From positions 1,798,001-1,862,000 of the forward strand of contig NZ_CP009129.1 in assembly GCF_000785555.1 (NCBI RefSeq): a stretch of DNA of 64,000 nucleotides, written 5' to 3'. Positions 19,797-27,817 of the stretch are shown one piece after another. Position 1 is the first letter of the stretch. Each line of letters opens with the position of its first letter. Origin of the DNA: Planococcus sp. PAMC 21323. GTDB lineage: Bacteria; Bacillota; Bacilli; Bacillales_A; Planococcaceae. The notes under the pieces were generated by a model. It was not told the origin of the DNA. It made no database searches and saw only the letters and a list, made by a program, of their open reading frames with translations. The translations under genes and the position numbers were made by a program.

Positions 19797-19862
19797 TTCA
19801 AAACATCTCCTGTAATTAATCCTCATATAAGCATAAAGGACTTATGCTTTGTTTGCCAAACT

Positions 19863-20621
19863 TTATTCTCTCACTGTCTTTGGAATAATTGTCAGCAAAT
19901 GATATTCAGCCGGAGCACCTAACCTAAGATGTAAAGTCGTTGTGCCGAATCCATTTGTAATCAGTTCAATTCGATCATTTTTATATTTCATAGCACCTTT
20001 TTTAAACATTCCAAATGGACCTACCCGAATTTGACCGCCATGTGTGTGCCCAGCAAGTAACAAATGGGCTGAATATGGCTTTTTAATCTTCCAAAAATCA
20101 AAAGGTGTATGTGAAATAAAAATCACGGTATCTTGTTTCTCAACATTGCTAAATGCGTTTTGTAACCCATCAGGCTTATATGCAAAATGATCAATTCCAA
20201 CCAACTTCAATTGTGAATTGTTAAATAAAGAAACTGATTTATCTTCTAATATAATTACATCGTATTGATCAAATATTTTTCTAAGAGCTTGTTCATCTAC
20301 TTCTCGGTCGTTATTTCCCCAGACAAAATAGACAGGTGCAAGAGAGCGTAAGTTTTTAACGTTTTTAGCTACTCGTTCAAGTGGTACACCTTTTTCAACT
20401 AAATCCCCACCAATTACAATTACATCCACAGGTAAATTGGTAAATTCTGCTTTAATACTTCTTCGGTGGATGTCAGCAATAAACAGCAAATTAAATGGCT
20501 CAAAAGGTTTTTTTGCAGGCAAGCTAATTGTTTTTTTCACAACATTTTCTGAAAAAGCATTTCGTATCATATACAGCAGCAGAGATAATGCTAAAAATCC
20601 AAACCGCATTAAATATTTCAT
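19863..20621 (-). CDS. ypbG: YpbG-like membrane-anchored metallophosphoesterase
   Basis: Calcineurin-like phosphoesterase of 252 residues with one N-terminal hydrophobic segment (about 5-18). The metal-binding motifs appear in order: FIADIHRRS (D and H), VIGGDLVEKG, WGNNDRE (Asn in the GNxD-type site), FISHTPFD and LAGHTHGGQ. Substrate unknown. ATG at 20621 follows AAAGGAAG. Position between ypdA and the ypbE-recQ region matches B. subtilis ypbG. Confidence 0.88.
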   Translation of the reverse strand: MKYLMRFGFLALSLLLYMIRNAFSENVVKKTISLPAKKPFEPFNLLFIADIHRRSIKAEFTNLPVDVIVIGGDLVEKGVPLERVAKNVKNLRSLAPVYFVWGNNDREVDEQALRKIFDQYDVIILEDKSVSLFNNSQLKLVGIDHFAYKPDGLQNAFSNVEKQDTVIFISHTPFDFWKIKKPYSAHLLLAGHTHGGQIRVGPFGMFKKGAMKYKNDRIELITNGFGTTTLHLRLGAPAEYHLLTIIPKTVRE

Positions 20622-20649
20622 GTAGAGCTTCCTTTCATATAAAGAAGAA

Positions 20650-20680
20650 AAAAACATAAGCAAGGCTTATGTTTTTCTTT
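20650..20680. terminator. Bidirectional-looking terminator between the CBS gene and ypbG
   Basis: ACATAAGC/GCTTATGT stem with a 3-base loop and A/T runs on both sides. On the minus strand it ends the CBS-gene transcript. Confidence 0.75.
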
Positions 20681-20687
20681 CATTTTA

Positions 20688-21320
20688 CTATTTGTCTTCT
20701 GCAATATCCAATACTCGGAAGCCAGATTTTTCAAGTTCTTTGACAAAGCGATCGATATTGTCTTTCTTTTCAACCTTTAATACGATACGTCGAACCATTT
20801 TATTTGTCTCATCAAAAGTAACTAAGGAAATTACAGACTCCTTGTATTTCTCAATAATTTCTCCTAATCGTCCAATGCGACCTTCTGATTCTACAGAAGT
20901 AAAAGTAATTCGATATCCTGGTTTATCAATACCGAATGCACTTTGTAATTGGTTAACAATGTCAAAACGAGTAACAATTCCTAGGAATTGACCCTTGTCA
21001 ACTACTGCAATGATTGGAAAATCATTAAGTTCGACTAAAGCCTTTTCATAAACATCGTTAATTGTTAAGTAAATTTCTTGGTTTACAATTACATCACTCA
21101 CTTTAGTTGAGCTAATGAATTCTTCTTTTGATTTCCCTGAGTAGAAAAACGCACGATATGCATGGTACCAAGTAAAGATACCTTTATACTCTGATCCATC
21201 AACTACAGGCAAAGCATCGATTGTGTGTTTTTCTAATAAGTCGAAGCCTACTTGCACTGAATCTTCTAATTTCACTGTATAACATTTTTCTCTTTTTACC
21301 ATTACACTTTTAACAAACAT
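20688..21320 (-). CDS. CBS-domain protein with C-terminal ACT-like region
   Basis: A 210-residue cytosolic protein with two CBS domains (about residues 5-60 and 75-125), recognisable by IDALPVVDGSEYKGIFT and DFPIIAVVDKGQFLGIVT. The last 75 residues (GRIGRLGEIIEKYKESVIS) look like an ACT-type regulatory fold. Such proteins usually sense adenine nucleotides or other small ligands, but the ligand and target here are unknown. ATG follows AAGGTGGGG. It has no counterpart at this point in the B. subtilis order. Confidence 0.82.
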   Translation of the reverse strand: MFVKSVMVKREKCYTVKLEDSVQVGFDLLEKHTIDALPVVDGSEYKGIFTWYHAYRAFFYSGKSKEEFISSTKVSDVIVNQEIYLTINDVYEKALVELNDFPIIAVVDKGQFLGIVTRFDIVNQLQSAFGIDKPGYRITFTSVESEGRIGRLGEIIEKYKESVISLVTFDETNKMVRRIVLKVEKKDNIDRFVKELEKSGFRVLDIAEDK

Positions 21321-21385
21321 GTATTCGCCCCACCTTCTATTTTTTTGCTTTTATCTTTCATTTACTATTGTAACCTCATCACTAC

Positions 21386-22141
21386 TTATGGCAATGTCAA
21401 ACTTTGCCCTGGGCTAATACTATTCGATCCTAAACCATTTGCTTGTTTGATTTTTTCTACAGCGGCAGCTGCTCCTGCTGCACCGTAATTATTAACAGCA
21501 ATTCGATATAGCGTTTCACCAGGTTTCACTACATAAGTTTTGCCTGATGCGCTCGGAGTTTCTTCTTTTTTATCTGCTTCTGCTTTGGCTTGAGCATCCG
21601 CCTTCGCTTTTGCTTCAGCTTCTTTTTTTGCTTGTAGATCAGCTGCAGCCTTCGCCTCGGCATCCGCTTTTGCTTGGGTTTCTGCTTGGGCTTCTGCTTT
21701 TTCTTTTTCTACTTGTGATTGGGCTTCTGCTTTTTCTTGTTCTACTTTTGCTTTTGCTTCGGCTTCAGCTTTTTCTTTTTCTGCTTTTGCCTCAGCTTCT
21801 GCTTTTGCTTTATCTGCTTCTTTTTGTTCTTTTTCTTCTTTTTCCGCCGCAGCGACAGCAGCACTAGATGGCTCAGCATTCATTTCAAAACTTACTTCGT
21901 TCTCTGTAGGTTTGGCTGTCAAAGTATCGTTGGGTTCAAAAAAGAAAGCTACATAAATCAATAAAGAAACTGGAATTAAAATAAATATAAAAAACAACAC
22001 CGGCATTAAAAGACTTTTACTTTTTTTAGCTTTAGGCTTTTGGGCTTGCCTTTGAGCTGCTCTAGACAATTCTGATTTGTTACCTACTGAAATTTCTTGC
22101 CGATTCTTTTCAATCGACTCATGATAACTATGATTCCCCAT
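21386..22141 (-). CDS. ypbE: LysM-domain membrane protein, YpbE-like
   Basis: Three parts are visible in 251 residues: a cytoplasmic basic N-terminus (to about 43), one transmembrane helix (about 44-66), and an outside region of about 110 residues made almost only of Ala, Glu and Lys, ending in a LysM domain (TYVVKPGETLYRIAVNNYG, the last 45 residues) that should bind peptidoglycan. The AEK region is predicted to be a long helix or coiled coil spanning the wall. The position beside recQ-ypbB fits B. subtilis ypbE. Function unknown. Confidence 0.85.
   Translation of the reverse strand: MGNHSYHESIEKNRQEISVGNKSELSRAAQRQAQKPKAKKSKSLLMPVLFFIFILIPVSLLIYVAFFFEPNDTLTAKPTENEVSFEMNAEPSSAAVAAAEKEEKEQKEADKAKAEAEAKAEKEKAEAEAKAKVEQEKAEAQSQVEKEKAEAQAETQAKADAEAKAAADLQAKKEAEAKAKADAQAKAEADKKEETPSASGKTYVVKPGETLYRIAVNNYGAAGAAAAVEKIKQANGLGSNSISPGQSLTLP
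21565..21850. repeat. Low-complexity coding repeat in ypbE
   Basis: Degenerate tandem units built from GCTTCTGCTTTTTC-type words encode the Ala/Glu/Lys-rich segment on the minus strand. Slippage here could change the length of the extracellular stalk between strains (inference). Confidence 0.7.
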
Positions 22142-22220
22142 ACTTGACTACCCCTATCTGTACTAATATATCTATTATGACGAAAAAAGGCTCATTTGTA
22201 AATGACAGTTAATGAAATCC

Positions 22221-23648
22221 TTATATAGGTAATATTACACTTAAACGCTCATTCCAATCAAGAGGTATTGGCTTTTTATTAGAAAAAGAAAATGCTTCGA
22301 AAACTTCATAATTAATCCCATCATTCACGCAACAATTGTCAGGTTTGTCTAGAAGTTCTTGGTCAAAACTGCTGATTATATAACTTCTTATACAATTATC
22401 GCTCGAGATTAGCTCTCGAATTTTCGCCGCTTGTTTCTTTTTGCCTTTTCTTAGCCCTTCAATTTGACTTATTACGCCGGCTAACGGTAATTTTGTCATC
22501 CAATAAGCAATAACTCGAAATGCGGTTTCTCTTACGATTCCTCGATCTATTAAATAAGTCGCTGAAGGTCCATCATTAAAAACAGCCTCTATTTCATGTC
22601 GTGTTGGCAAGTCATCCGTCACTAAGCTTTCAAGCAAAGCTTCATCTCCTTGAGCATAGAGCAATGTCGCCAAAGCAGGCAATCCATCTCGACCAGCTCT
22701 TCCAACTTCCTGCACGTACCCTTCAATCGAAGTTGGAACTTGAAAATGAATAACTTGTCGTATATTTGCAATATGCACTCCCATACCAAAAGCATTTGTA
22801 GAACAAATCCACTCTACCTCTCTGTTTTGGAACTGCTGTTGAACAAAAACTCGATCTTGATGTTCCATTCCCCCGTGGTAAAAAGCAGATGAAATCCCTT
22901 GTTCCGTTAAAAGCATAGACAGCTCTTGGGACTTTTTTCTTGTACCCGCATAAATAATTCCAGGACCTTTAAATTTCAGGATAAAATCTTTCAAAAACTC
23001 AAGCTTTTTATGGGTGTCTTCAAATTTCTTTATATCGTAAACAATATTTTTTCTATCCATTGGATGACAATAAATAAAAGGTTTTATGAGTGCCAAATAC
23101 TCTTTTATTTCTTCAGTAACTTTGTCTGTAGCAGTAGCAGTCAGCGCTAAAACTTGAGGGAATTTCAAATCGGGTAAAATTTCAGAGATCCGCAGGTAAT
23201 CAGGCCGAAAATCAAAGCCCCATTGAGAAATACAATGAGCTTCATCGGCTACTAATAAAGAAACCCGTATTTCTTGCAGCTTTTTCTTAACAAACGGCTG
23301 AACTAGCATTTCCGGTGAGATAAAAATAAATTTATAAGAACCAAGCTTTTTCATAATTCTCTCTTTGTCTTCTGGTTTTAAAAAAGAGTTTATTGCAACG
23401 ACTGATTTTTCACCCATTTTTTTTAATTGAGCTACTTGATCTTGCATCAACGACAACAATGGAGAAACTATTAATATACTATCTGGCAAAATTTTTGCCG
23501 GCAATTGATAACAAATTGACTTTCCCATTCCGGTTGGCAACAATGCAATAACATCTTCACCAGCTACTATCTTTTCAATCACTTCCTTCTGCCCAGGACG
23601 AAAGGAAGAAAAGCCATAAGTAGTGTACAATAATTTCTCCAAATTCAT
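22221..23648 (-). CDS. recQ: ATP-dependent DNA helicase RecQ, short form
   Basis: Superfamily 2 helicase for recombination and repair. Motifs in order: LLPTGMGKSICYQLP (Walker A), VADEAHCISQWGFDFRPDY (DEAH box), ALTATAT, FGMGVHIANIRQVIHF and QEVGRAGRDG. The C-terminus has a CIRSY...NCC cysteine pattern, probably a reduced zinc-binding region, and no HRDC domain. At 475 residues it is shorter than E. coli RecQ but matches the ypbC type of Bacillus. ATG overlaps the ypbB stop by one base (TAATG). Confidence 0.95.
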   Translation of the reverse strand: MNLEKLLYTTYGFSSFRPGQKEVIEKIVAGEDVIALLPTGMGKSICYQLPAKILPDSILIVSPLLSLMQDQVAQLKKMGEKSVVAINSFLKPEDKERIMKKLGSYKFIFISPEMLVQPFVKKKLQEIRVSLLVADEAHCISQWGFDFRPDYLRISEILPDLKFPQVLALTATATDKVTEEIKEYLALIKPFIYCHPMDRKNIVYDIKKFEDTHKKLEFLKDFILKFKGPGIIYAGTRKKSQELSMLLTEQGISSAFYHGGMEHQDRVFVQQQFQNREVEWICSTNAFGMGVHIANIRQVIHFQVPTSIEGYVQEVGRAGRDGLPALATLLYAQGDEALLESLVTDDLPTRHEIEAVFNDGPSATYLIDRGIVRETAFRVIAYWMTKLPLAGVISQIEGLRKGKKKQAAKIRELISSDNCIRSYIISSFDQELLDKPDNCCVNDGINYEVFEAFSFSNKKPIPLDWNERLSVILPI

Positions 23649-24670
23649 TAATGTTCCTCCTTGACTGCCAATGCGAGTCGTATTTGAAAATAGCTCGCTT
23701 CGGGTAAATTTTCTTTAATTTCACGTAATCTTTTTGTTTTATTACGGTGACTCTCCGTAATAATTGTTGTGTATAGTTCAGTACTCATAAATGGTTTATA
23801 ATTGAAATACGGGTCATTCATAGCAAGTTCTACGACATGATCTTCAATGGTACTTGTTTTTAATTGCCTTAAGGAAGCAATTTGTTCTAACGTAAAACCT
23901 CTTTCAAACAACTTTTCTGTACGCTGTGCAGTTGCTGTTAGCGAAGACTGTTGAACAATGCCCTCCATTAACCCTAAGAGCATAGGTGACTTTGTTTGCT
24001 CTATTACATTCATCCAACTATGCAAAGCTTCAACTGTCATTAATTGTACGTCTAAAACAGATAGTTTTTTAGCCGATGCAATTTGTTGCCATGTTAGACC
24101 ACTTAATCCAAAACCTGTTAATCGCTCTACTATAATCATTTTATGTGTTTCAGAAATATTGGTTTTGGATAAAGTAGTAAAGAGTTCTTTTTTAAACGCT
24201 TGGGCTACTGCTAAATCGCGAAAGTGAATTTGTTGCAAATATTTTTTCACCCACATTTGTACTTCTTCATTATTAACAATAGGATCGAAAATTTTTATGG
24301 ACTGGCTGACATGGGATAAAGTTTGAACAATTAGTGACAAGCGGCTAAAAAAGAGTTTTTCTTTTCCTCTATATTTCCATCCATTTAGAGAAGACTCGAA
24401 CGCAGTTAAATTTAATGCCTTTTCTGATAGCTCAAGAACTTGCTCGTTTGCTATCAAATAGCCTTGTGTAAATAATTGTTGAACCACTTGGTCATAAGCT
24501 TTCTTATCCAATTTTGGCAACACACCAAAATAAGGATAAAGGCCAAAATAGCCAATATCCTGTATTGTTTGTCCGGACTTCTTTCCTTTTATTAAATGAT
24601 AAGGAGAAGAGATTGTCCGTTGTCGATCGAGTGGCTTCATAATGGCCAAAATAAGTTCACTAAATAACAA
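23648..24670 (-). CDS. ypbB: YpbB-like protein with C-terminal helix-turn-helix
   Basis: A 340-residue protein always found just before recQ in Bacillus relatives; probable helicase partner of unknown function. The C-terminal third holds the conserved HTH-like region (RGFTLEQIASLRQLKTSTIEDHV split by shorter motifs), and a second HTH-like stretch GLTWQQIASAKKLSVLDVQL lies before it. The start is TTG at 24670 after AGGGGGTG. Divergent from fer. Confidence 0.87.
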   Translation of the reverse strand: MLFSELILAIMKPLDRQRTISSPYHLIKGKKSGQTIQDIGYFGLYPYFGVLPKLDKKAYDQVVQQLFTQGYLIANEQVLELSEKALNLTAFESSLNGWKYRGKEKLFFSRLSLIVQTLSHVSQSIKIFDPIVNNEEVQMWVKKYLQQIHFRDLAVAQAFKKELFTTLSKTNISETHKMIIVERLTGFGLSGLTWQQIASAKKLSVLDVQLMTVEALHSWMNVIEQTKSPMLLGLMEGIVQQSSLTATAQRTEKLFERGFTLEQIASLRQLKTSTIEDHVVELAMNDPYFNYKPFMSTELYTTIITESHRNKTKRLREIKENLPEASYFQIRLALAVKEEH

Positions 24671-24695
24671 GCTTGCACCCCCTAACGGTTTAAGG

Positions 24696-24724
24696 TTGAA
24701 AAACTACTCAAACACCTTTAGAAT
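24696..24724 (+). promoter_or_regulatory. Sigma-A promoter for fer
   Basis: TTGAAA and TAGAAT with exactly 17 bases between them, about 50 bases before the fer start. Confidence 0.7.
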
Positions 24725-24740
24725 AAATACGATAGTATAA

Positions 24741-25028
<288 letters not shown>

Positions 25029-25033
25029 TTAAC

Positions 25034-25072
25034 AAAAAAAGCGTTCTGGGACAATCCCAGAACGCTTTTTTT
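25034..25072. terminator. Bidirectional terminator between fer and ribU
   Basis: A perfect stem AGCGTTCTGGGA/TCCCAGAACGCT with a 3-base loop, A-run before and T-run after. Confidence 0.92.
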
Positions 25073-25116
25073 GATGTGACCCGGCCTAACCGGGAACTTC
25101 AAATTTTCTATATCTT

Positions 25117-25698
25117 TTATAATAAATAGTAATTTCGTTGTTTTTGAATCCATGTGTGCATGCTGCTAAACATTAGCAAAACGACCGCTGTTAAAAGAAC
25201 ACCTTTGATCAAGTTAAAAGGAAGTATCCCTAAAACAATCATTCCAAATAATGCGTCACCAGTAGTTGGTGGCATATTAAGGAAATACGTATACATTGGA
25301 AGGAAAACTAAATAATTTAAAACGCTCATTCCAATTGCCATAATTAGTGTTCCAATTGTTAATCCGAAAGCCATCCCTTTTTTCGTTGCCACTTTATGAT
25401 AGATGAAATAAACTGGCAAAATAAATAAGAGACTCGTTACGAAATTCGCCATATGACCGACTGGAACTCCTGTAGGACTGCCTGCAAAAAGCCAATCTAA
25501 AATGTTTTTAAAGAATGCTACTAAAATTCCCGCAACCGGTCCCATAGTAATTGCTGCGATTAATGCAGGTACATCACTAAAATCTACTTTCAAAAATGCT
25601 GGTAATGCTGGTAATGGAAAGTTGAAAAGCATTAATACAAAGGAAATACTGCTCAACATCCCTATCGTAATCATTGTTTGTAGCTTTTTGTTCTTCAT
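25117..25698 (-). CDS. ribU: Riboflavin ECF transporter substrate-binding protein
   Basis: S component of an energy-coupling factor transporter (YpaA/FmnP in B. subtilis) that takes up riboflavin with the shared EcfAAT module. The 193-residue protein has about six hydrophobic segments and the family features VDFSDVPALIAAITMGPVAG and LDWLFAGSPTGVPVGHMANF. The FMN riboswitch in its leader makes the substrate assignment firm. ATG follows AAGGAGAG. Gene order fer-ribU matches B. subtilis. Confidence 0.95.
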   Translation of the reverse strand: MKNKKLQTMITIGMLSSISFVLMLFNFPLPALPAFLKVDFSDVPALIAAITMGPVAGILVAFFKNILDWLFAGSPTGVPVGHMANFVTSLLFILPVYFIYHKVATKKGMAFGLTIGTLIMAIGMSVLNYLVFLPMYTYFLNMPPTTGDALFGMIVLGILPFNLIKGVLLTAVVLLMFSSMHTWIQKQRNYYLL

Positions 25699-25757
25699 AT
25701 TCCTCTCTCCTTGTAATGATTCACCAGAAGAAAAGTTTGGACTCTGTATTTACACAT

Positions 25758-25787
25758 AAAAACCCTTAAGCATTAAATACTTAAGGG
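25758..25787 (-). terminator. Riboswitch-controlled terminator in the ribU leader
   Basis: Stem CCCTTAAG/CTTAAGGG with a 9-base loop, followed on the minus strand by TTTTT, between the FMN aptamer and ribU. This is the expected OFF structure when FMN is bound. Confidence 0.85.
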
Positions 25788-25847
25788 AGAAAAGGCACAC
25801 TTAATAAGCGTTCCGTCTACATGTAAACGACAAACGTCCGCACCTTC

Positions 25848-25973
25848 ACCTTCTCCCATCCAGACTATACTGTCGGCTTTGGAATCTCACCAAATCCTGC
25901 GTTTTACGGCTCGCGGGCTTATGAACAGAGTTCAATTACCGCCGGTAGGGACTTGCACCCTGCCCCGAAGATG
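25848..25973 (-). ncRNA. FMN riboswitch (RFN element)
   Basis: On the minus strand all conserved blocks are present in order: ATCTTCGGGGCAGGGTG, CCCTACCGGCGGTAAT, AGCCCGCGAGC, GGATTTGGTGAGATTCC, GCCGACAGTATAGTCTGG and ATGGGAGAAG. This is the aptamer that binds flavin mononucleotide and turns off flavin genes. It lies about 150 bases before ribU and is followed by a terminator, so control is probably at transcription. Confidence 0.97.
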
Positions 25974-26011
25974 AATCGATATTTTGTTATGCCCTAATAT
26001 TAGTATAAAAA

Positions 26012-26047
26012 AGAAGGGTTGTAAACAAATTTGTTTACAACCCTTCT
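26012..26047. terminator. Bidirectional terminator after rsiX
   Basis: A perfect 36-base palindrome (18-base arms, AGAAGGGTTGTAAACAAA and its complement) with A and T flanks, between rsiX and the ribU leader. Confidence 0.85.
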
Positions 26048-26052
26048 ACTAC

Positions 26053-27243
26053 TTATTGTATTGACCATTCCAATAAATTAGGTGCTAATGGAATCGGCAT
26101 TGGTTTAGTAAAGTCAAAACCATTCCAAATTTCCTGTTGGAACCCTTTTACTACCACTTCTTTATCAAAAGTATTAGCAGTCAGTACAAGACTTTCAAGC
26201 ATACGAACTATATCTAACCGATCCATCGATTCTAAATCGACATTATTCTTAAAATCAACTTCTACGATTTTCTCTGTTTCTAATACTTGATACTCTAAAT
26301 TTTGCGGAATAGTGGCTTCATATACATCATTGGGCGCATCTGCTAGTGCTGTAATTGCTTGTTTCGCAGAATTAAACGGCATATTGTAACCTGGTGCAAG
26401 GTATATTTCGCCATTGTTCGTTTGATAAGAATAATAAGCCAGATTTTTAGCTCCTGGAACTAATTTTTCAACTGGTCCAATTTGAGAAAACTCGATAGGA
26501 GAACCTTCTTCATTGGTTACACTAATTTCTTCAACATCAGCAAATGTCTCTGTCATCGTATTCATGTAAACATTAATACTGGCTGAAGCTAAATCATACT
26601 GGTGATTCCCCGGCAACGAGTGACGAATGCCAGTAGCTGTCTTCTCTAAAGTCCCAACGTACGGATGATAGTCATCAAATCCTAATGCGACTTCATCTAG
26701 TTTATCTGCATATTTCTGATACAGCTCTAATGATGATGGTAAAGTATTTTCGAATGTTTTTGTTATTTCCTCATTTGGAATAAGGAAAGACACTGGTATA
26801 ACGAATGCATTTTCAGTCATCCCAATAGTCATCAATGTTTGATCACCTATTGACTCTTCATAAACCGCAGTTCGCAACGTTTCCTCTACTTGAGCTGTTG
26901 AATATGAATCTGCACTTTCATTACGAGATTCTTCAGCTGCAGGTAAACTTTCTTGTTCCTCTATACTTTCCTGAGTCTTCATTTCTGCCCCATTATTAGA
27001 ACTGTCTCTATTTTGTGCAGAATCGATACCATTTTGATTGATAATGGAGGAGACCAACAGTCCAACAGCGATAAACGCCAACGCCGCGACAAGAAGCGGT
27101 AGCCATCTATTTGGACGCTTATGAACCGGCTCTTTTTGAACCAATTGATTGTATACTTTTTCTTTTGGCCGGTTATCTTTTATCGCGGGGAAACCCTTCA
27201 ACAAATCTTCGATAGAATCATCGGTCCATTTGTTATTCGGCAT
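26053..27243 (-). CDS. rsiX: Anti-sigma-X factor, membrane anchored
   Basis: Probable regulator that holds sigma-X at the membrane. The 396-residue protein has a cytoplasmic N-terminus (DSIEDLLKGFPAI), one transmembrane helix at about 48-66, an acidic Asn/Glu/Ser-rich linker, and an outside domain with two sporulation/germination (GerMN)-like halves. ATG at 27243 overlaps the end of sigX by 11 bases with a GGGGGAG ribosome site inside sigX, so the pair is translationally coupled. Sequence is less conserved than sigX; the call leans on position. Confidence 0.88.
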   Translation of the reverse strand: MPNNKWTDDSIEDLLKGFPAIKDNRPKEKVYNQLVQKEPVHKRPNRWLPLLVAALAFIAVGLLVSSIINQNGIDSAQNRDSSNNGAEMKTQESIEEQESLPAAEESRNESADSYSTAQVEETLRTAVYEESIGDQTLMTIGMTENAFVIPVSFLIPNEEITKTFENTLPSSLELYQKYADKLDEVALGFDDYHPYVGTLEKTATGIRHSLPGNHQYDLASASINVYMNTMTETFADVEEISVTNEEGSPIEFSQIGPVEKLVPGAKNLAYYSYQTNNGEIYLAPGYNMPFNSAKQAITALADAPNDVYEATIPQNLEYQVLETEKIVEVDFKNNVDLESMDRLDIVRMLESLVLTANTFDKEVVVKGFQQEIWNGFDFTKPMPIPLAPNLLEWSIQ

Positions 27244-27766
27244 TTCCATCTCCCCCTTCCCTAGCTATTAATTTTTCGCGCAAGGCCTTAATTGCACGGT
27301 GCTGGGTTGTTTTCACTTTCCCTTCAGTCCAAGCTAACACTTCAGCGGTTTCTGAAATTGATAAATCCTGAAAGAATCGCATAATAACGACCATCTTTTG
27401 ATCTCCTGTACACGTGTCCAATGCTTTGTATAAAAATATCTTATCTTCGTTTAATAAAGAAACTTCTTCTGGTAGCTTTTCCGATGAAACTAGTTGCTGA
27501 GTTTCCCAATCAAAATACTCCATCGAATGTTTTGAGCGAACTGCCGCTTTACGAAAATGATCAATTGCTACATTTTTAGCAATTGAAAAAAGCCATGTTT
27601 TCTCAGAACTTCTTCCTTCAAATCGATCATAAGCACGAAACGCACGAATATAAACTTCTTGCATCAAATCTTCCGCAAGATGCCTGTTTTTCACTAGATA
27701 AATTAAAAATTGAAAAACATCCTGATGATATTCATCATACAGTCGGTGGAAAACGGAGTCCTTCAA
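27233..27766 (-). CDS. sigX: ECF RNA polymerase sigma factor SigX
   Basis: Extracytoplasmic-function sigma factor of 177 residues. Region 2 is seen in FLIYLVKNRHLAEDLMQEVYIRAF and TWLFSIAKNVAIDHFRK (quoted here as one motif each side of region 2.4), and region 4 in LSISETAEVLAWTEGKVKTT. In B. subtilis sigma-X controls envelope-modifying genes such as dlt and pssA. The start is TTG at 27766 after GGAGGGAG. A sigma-X-type promoter lies 26 bases upstream, so autoregulation is likely. Placement right after resE matches B. subtilis. Confidence 0.93.
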   Translation of the reverse strand: MKDSVFHRLYDEYHQDVFQFLIYLVKNRHLAEDLMQEVYIRAFRAYDRFEGRSSEKTWLFSIAKNVAIDHFRKAAVRSKHSMEYFDWETQQLVSSEKLPEEVSLLNEDKIFLYKALDTCTGDQKMVVIMRFFQDLSISETAEVLAWTEGKVKTTQHRAIKALREKLIAREGGDGNAE

Positions 27767-27791
27767 TATACTCCCTCCGTTCTTTAGATTG

Positions 27792-27817
27792 GTCGTCTCT
27801 GAAACTGAAAAGTTACA
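27792..27817 (-). promoter_or_regulatory. Sigma-X-type autoregulatory promoter of sigX
   Basis: On the minus strand TGTAAC and CGAC are separated by 16 bases, fitting the known ECF sigma-X pattern (TGTAAC, about 16, CGWC). The -35 element overlaps the last codons of resE, and the sigX start is 26 bases after the -10. Confidence 0.8.

Noticed and set aside
21565-21850. Possible CRISPR or tandem repeat array
   Set aside because: The repeats are coding, degenerate and without unique spacers; no cas genes are present in the window.
21547-21964. Leu/Phe-rich plus-strand frames that look like membrane proteins
   Set aside because: They are the complement of the Ala/Glu/Lys-rich repeat in ypbE, which automatically reads as Leu- and Phe-rich on the other strand.
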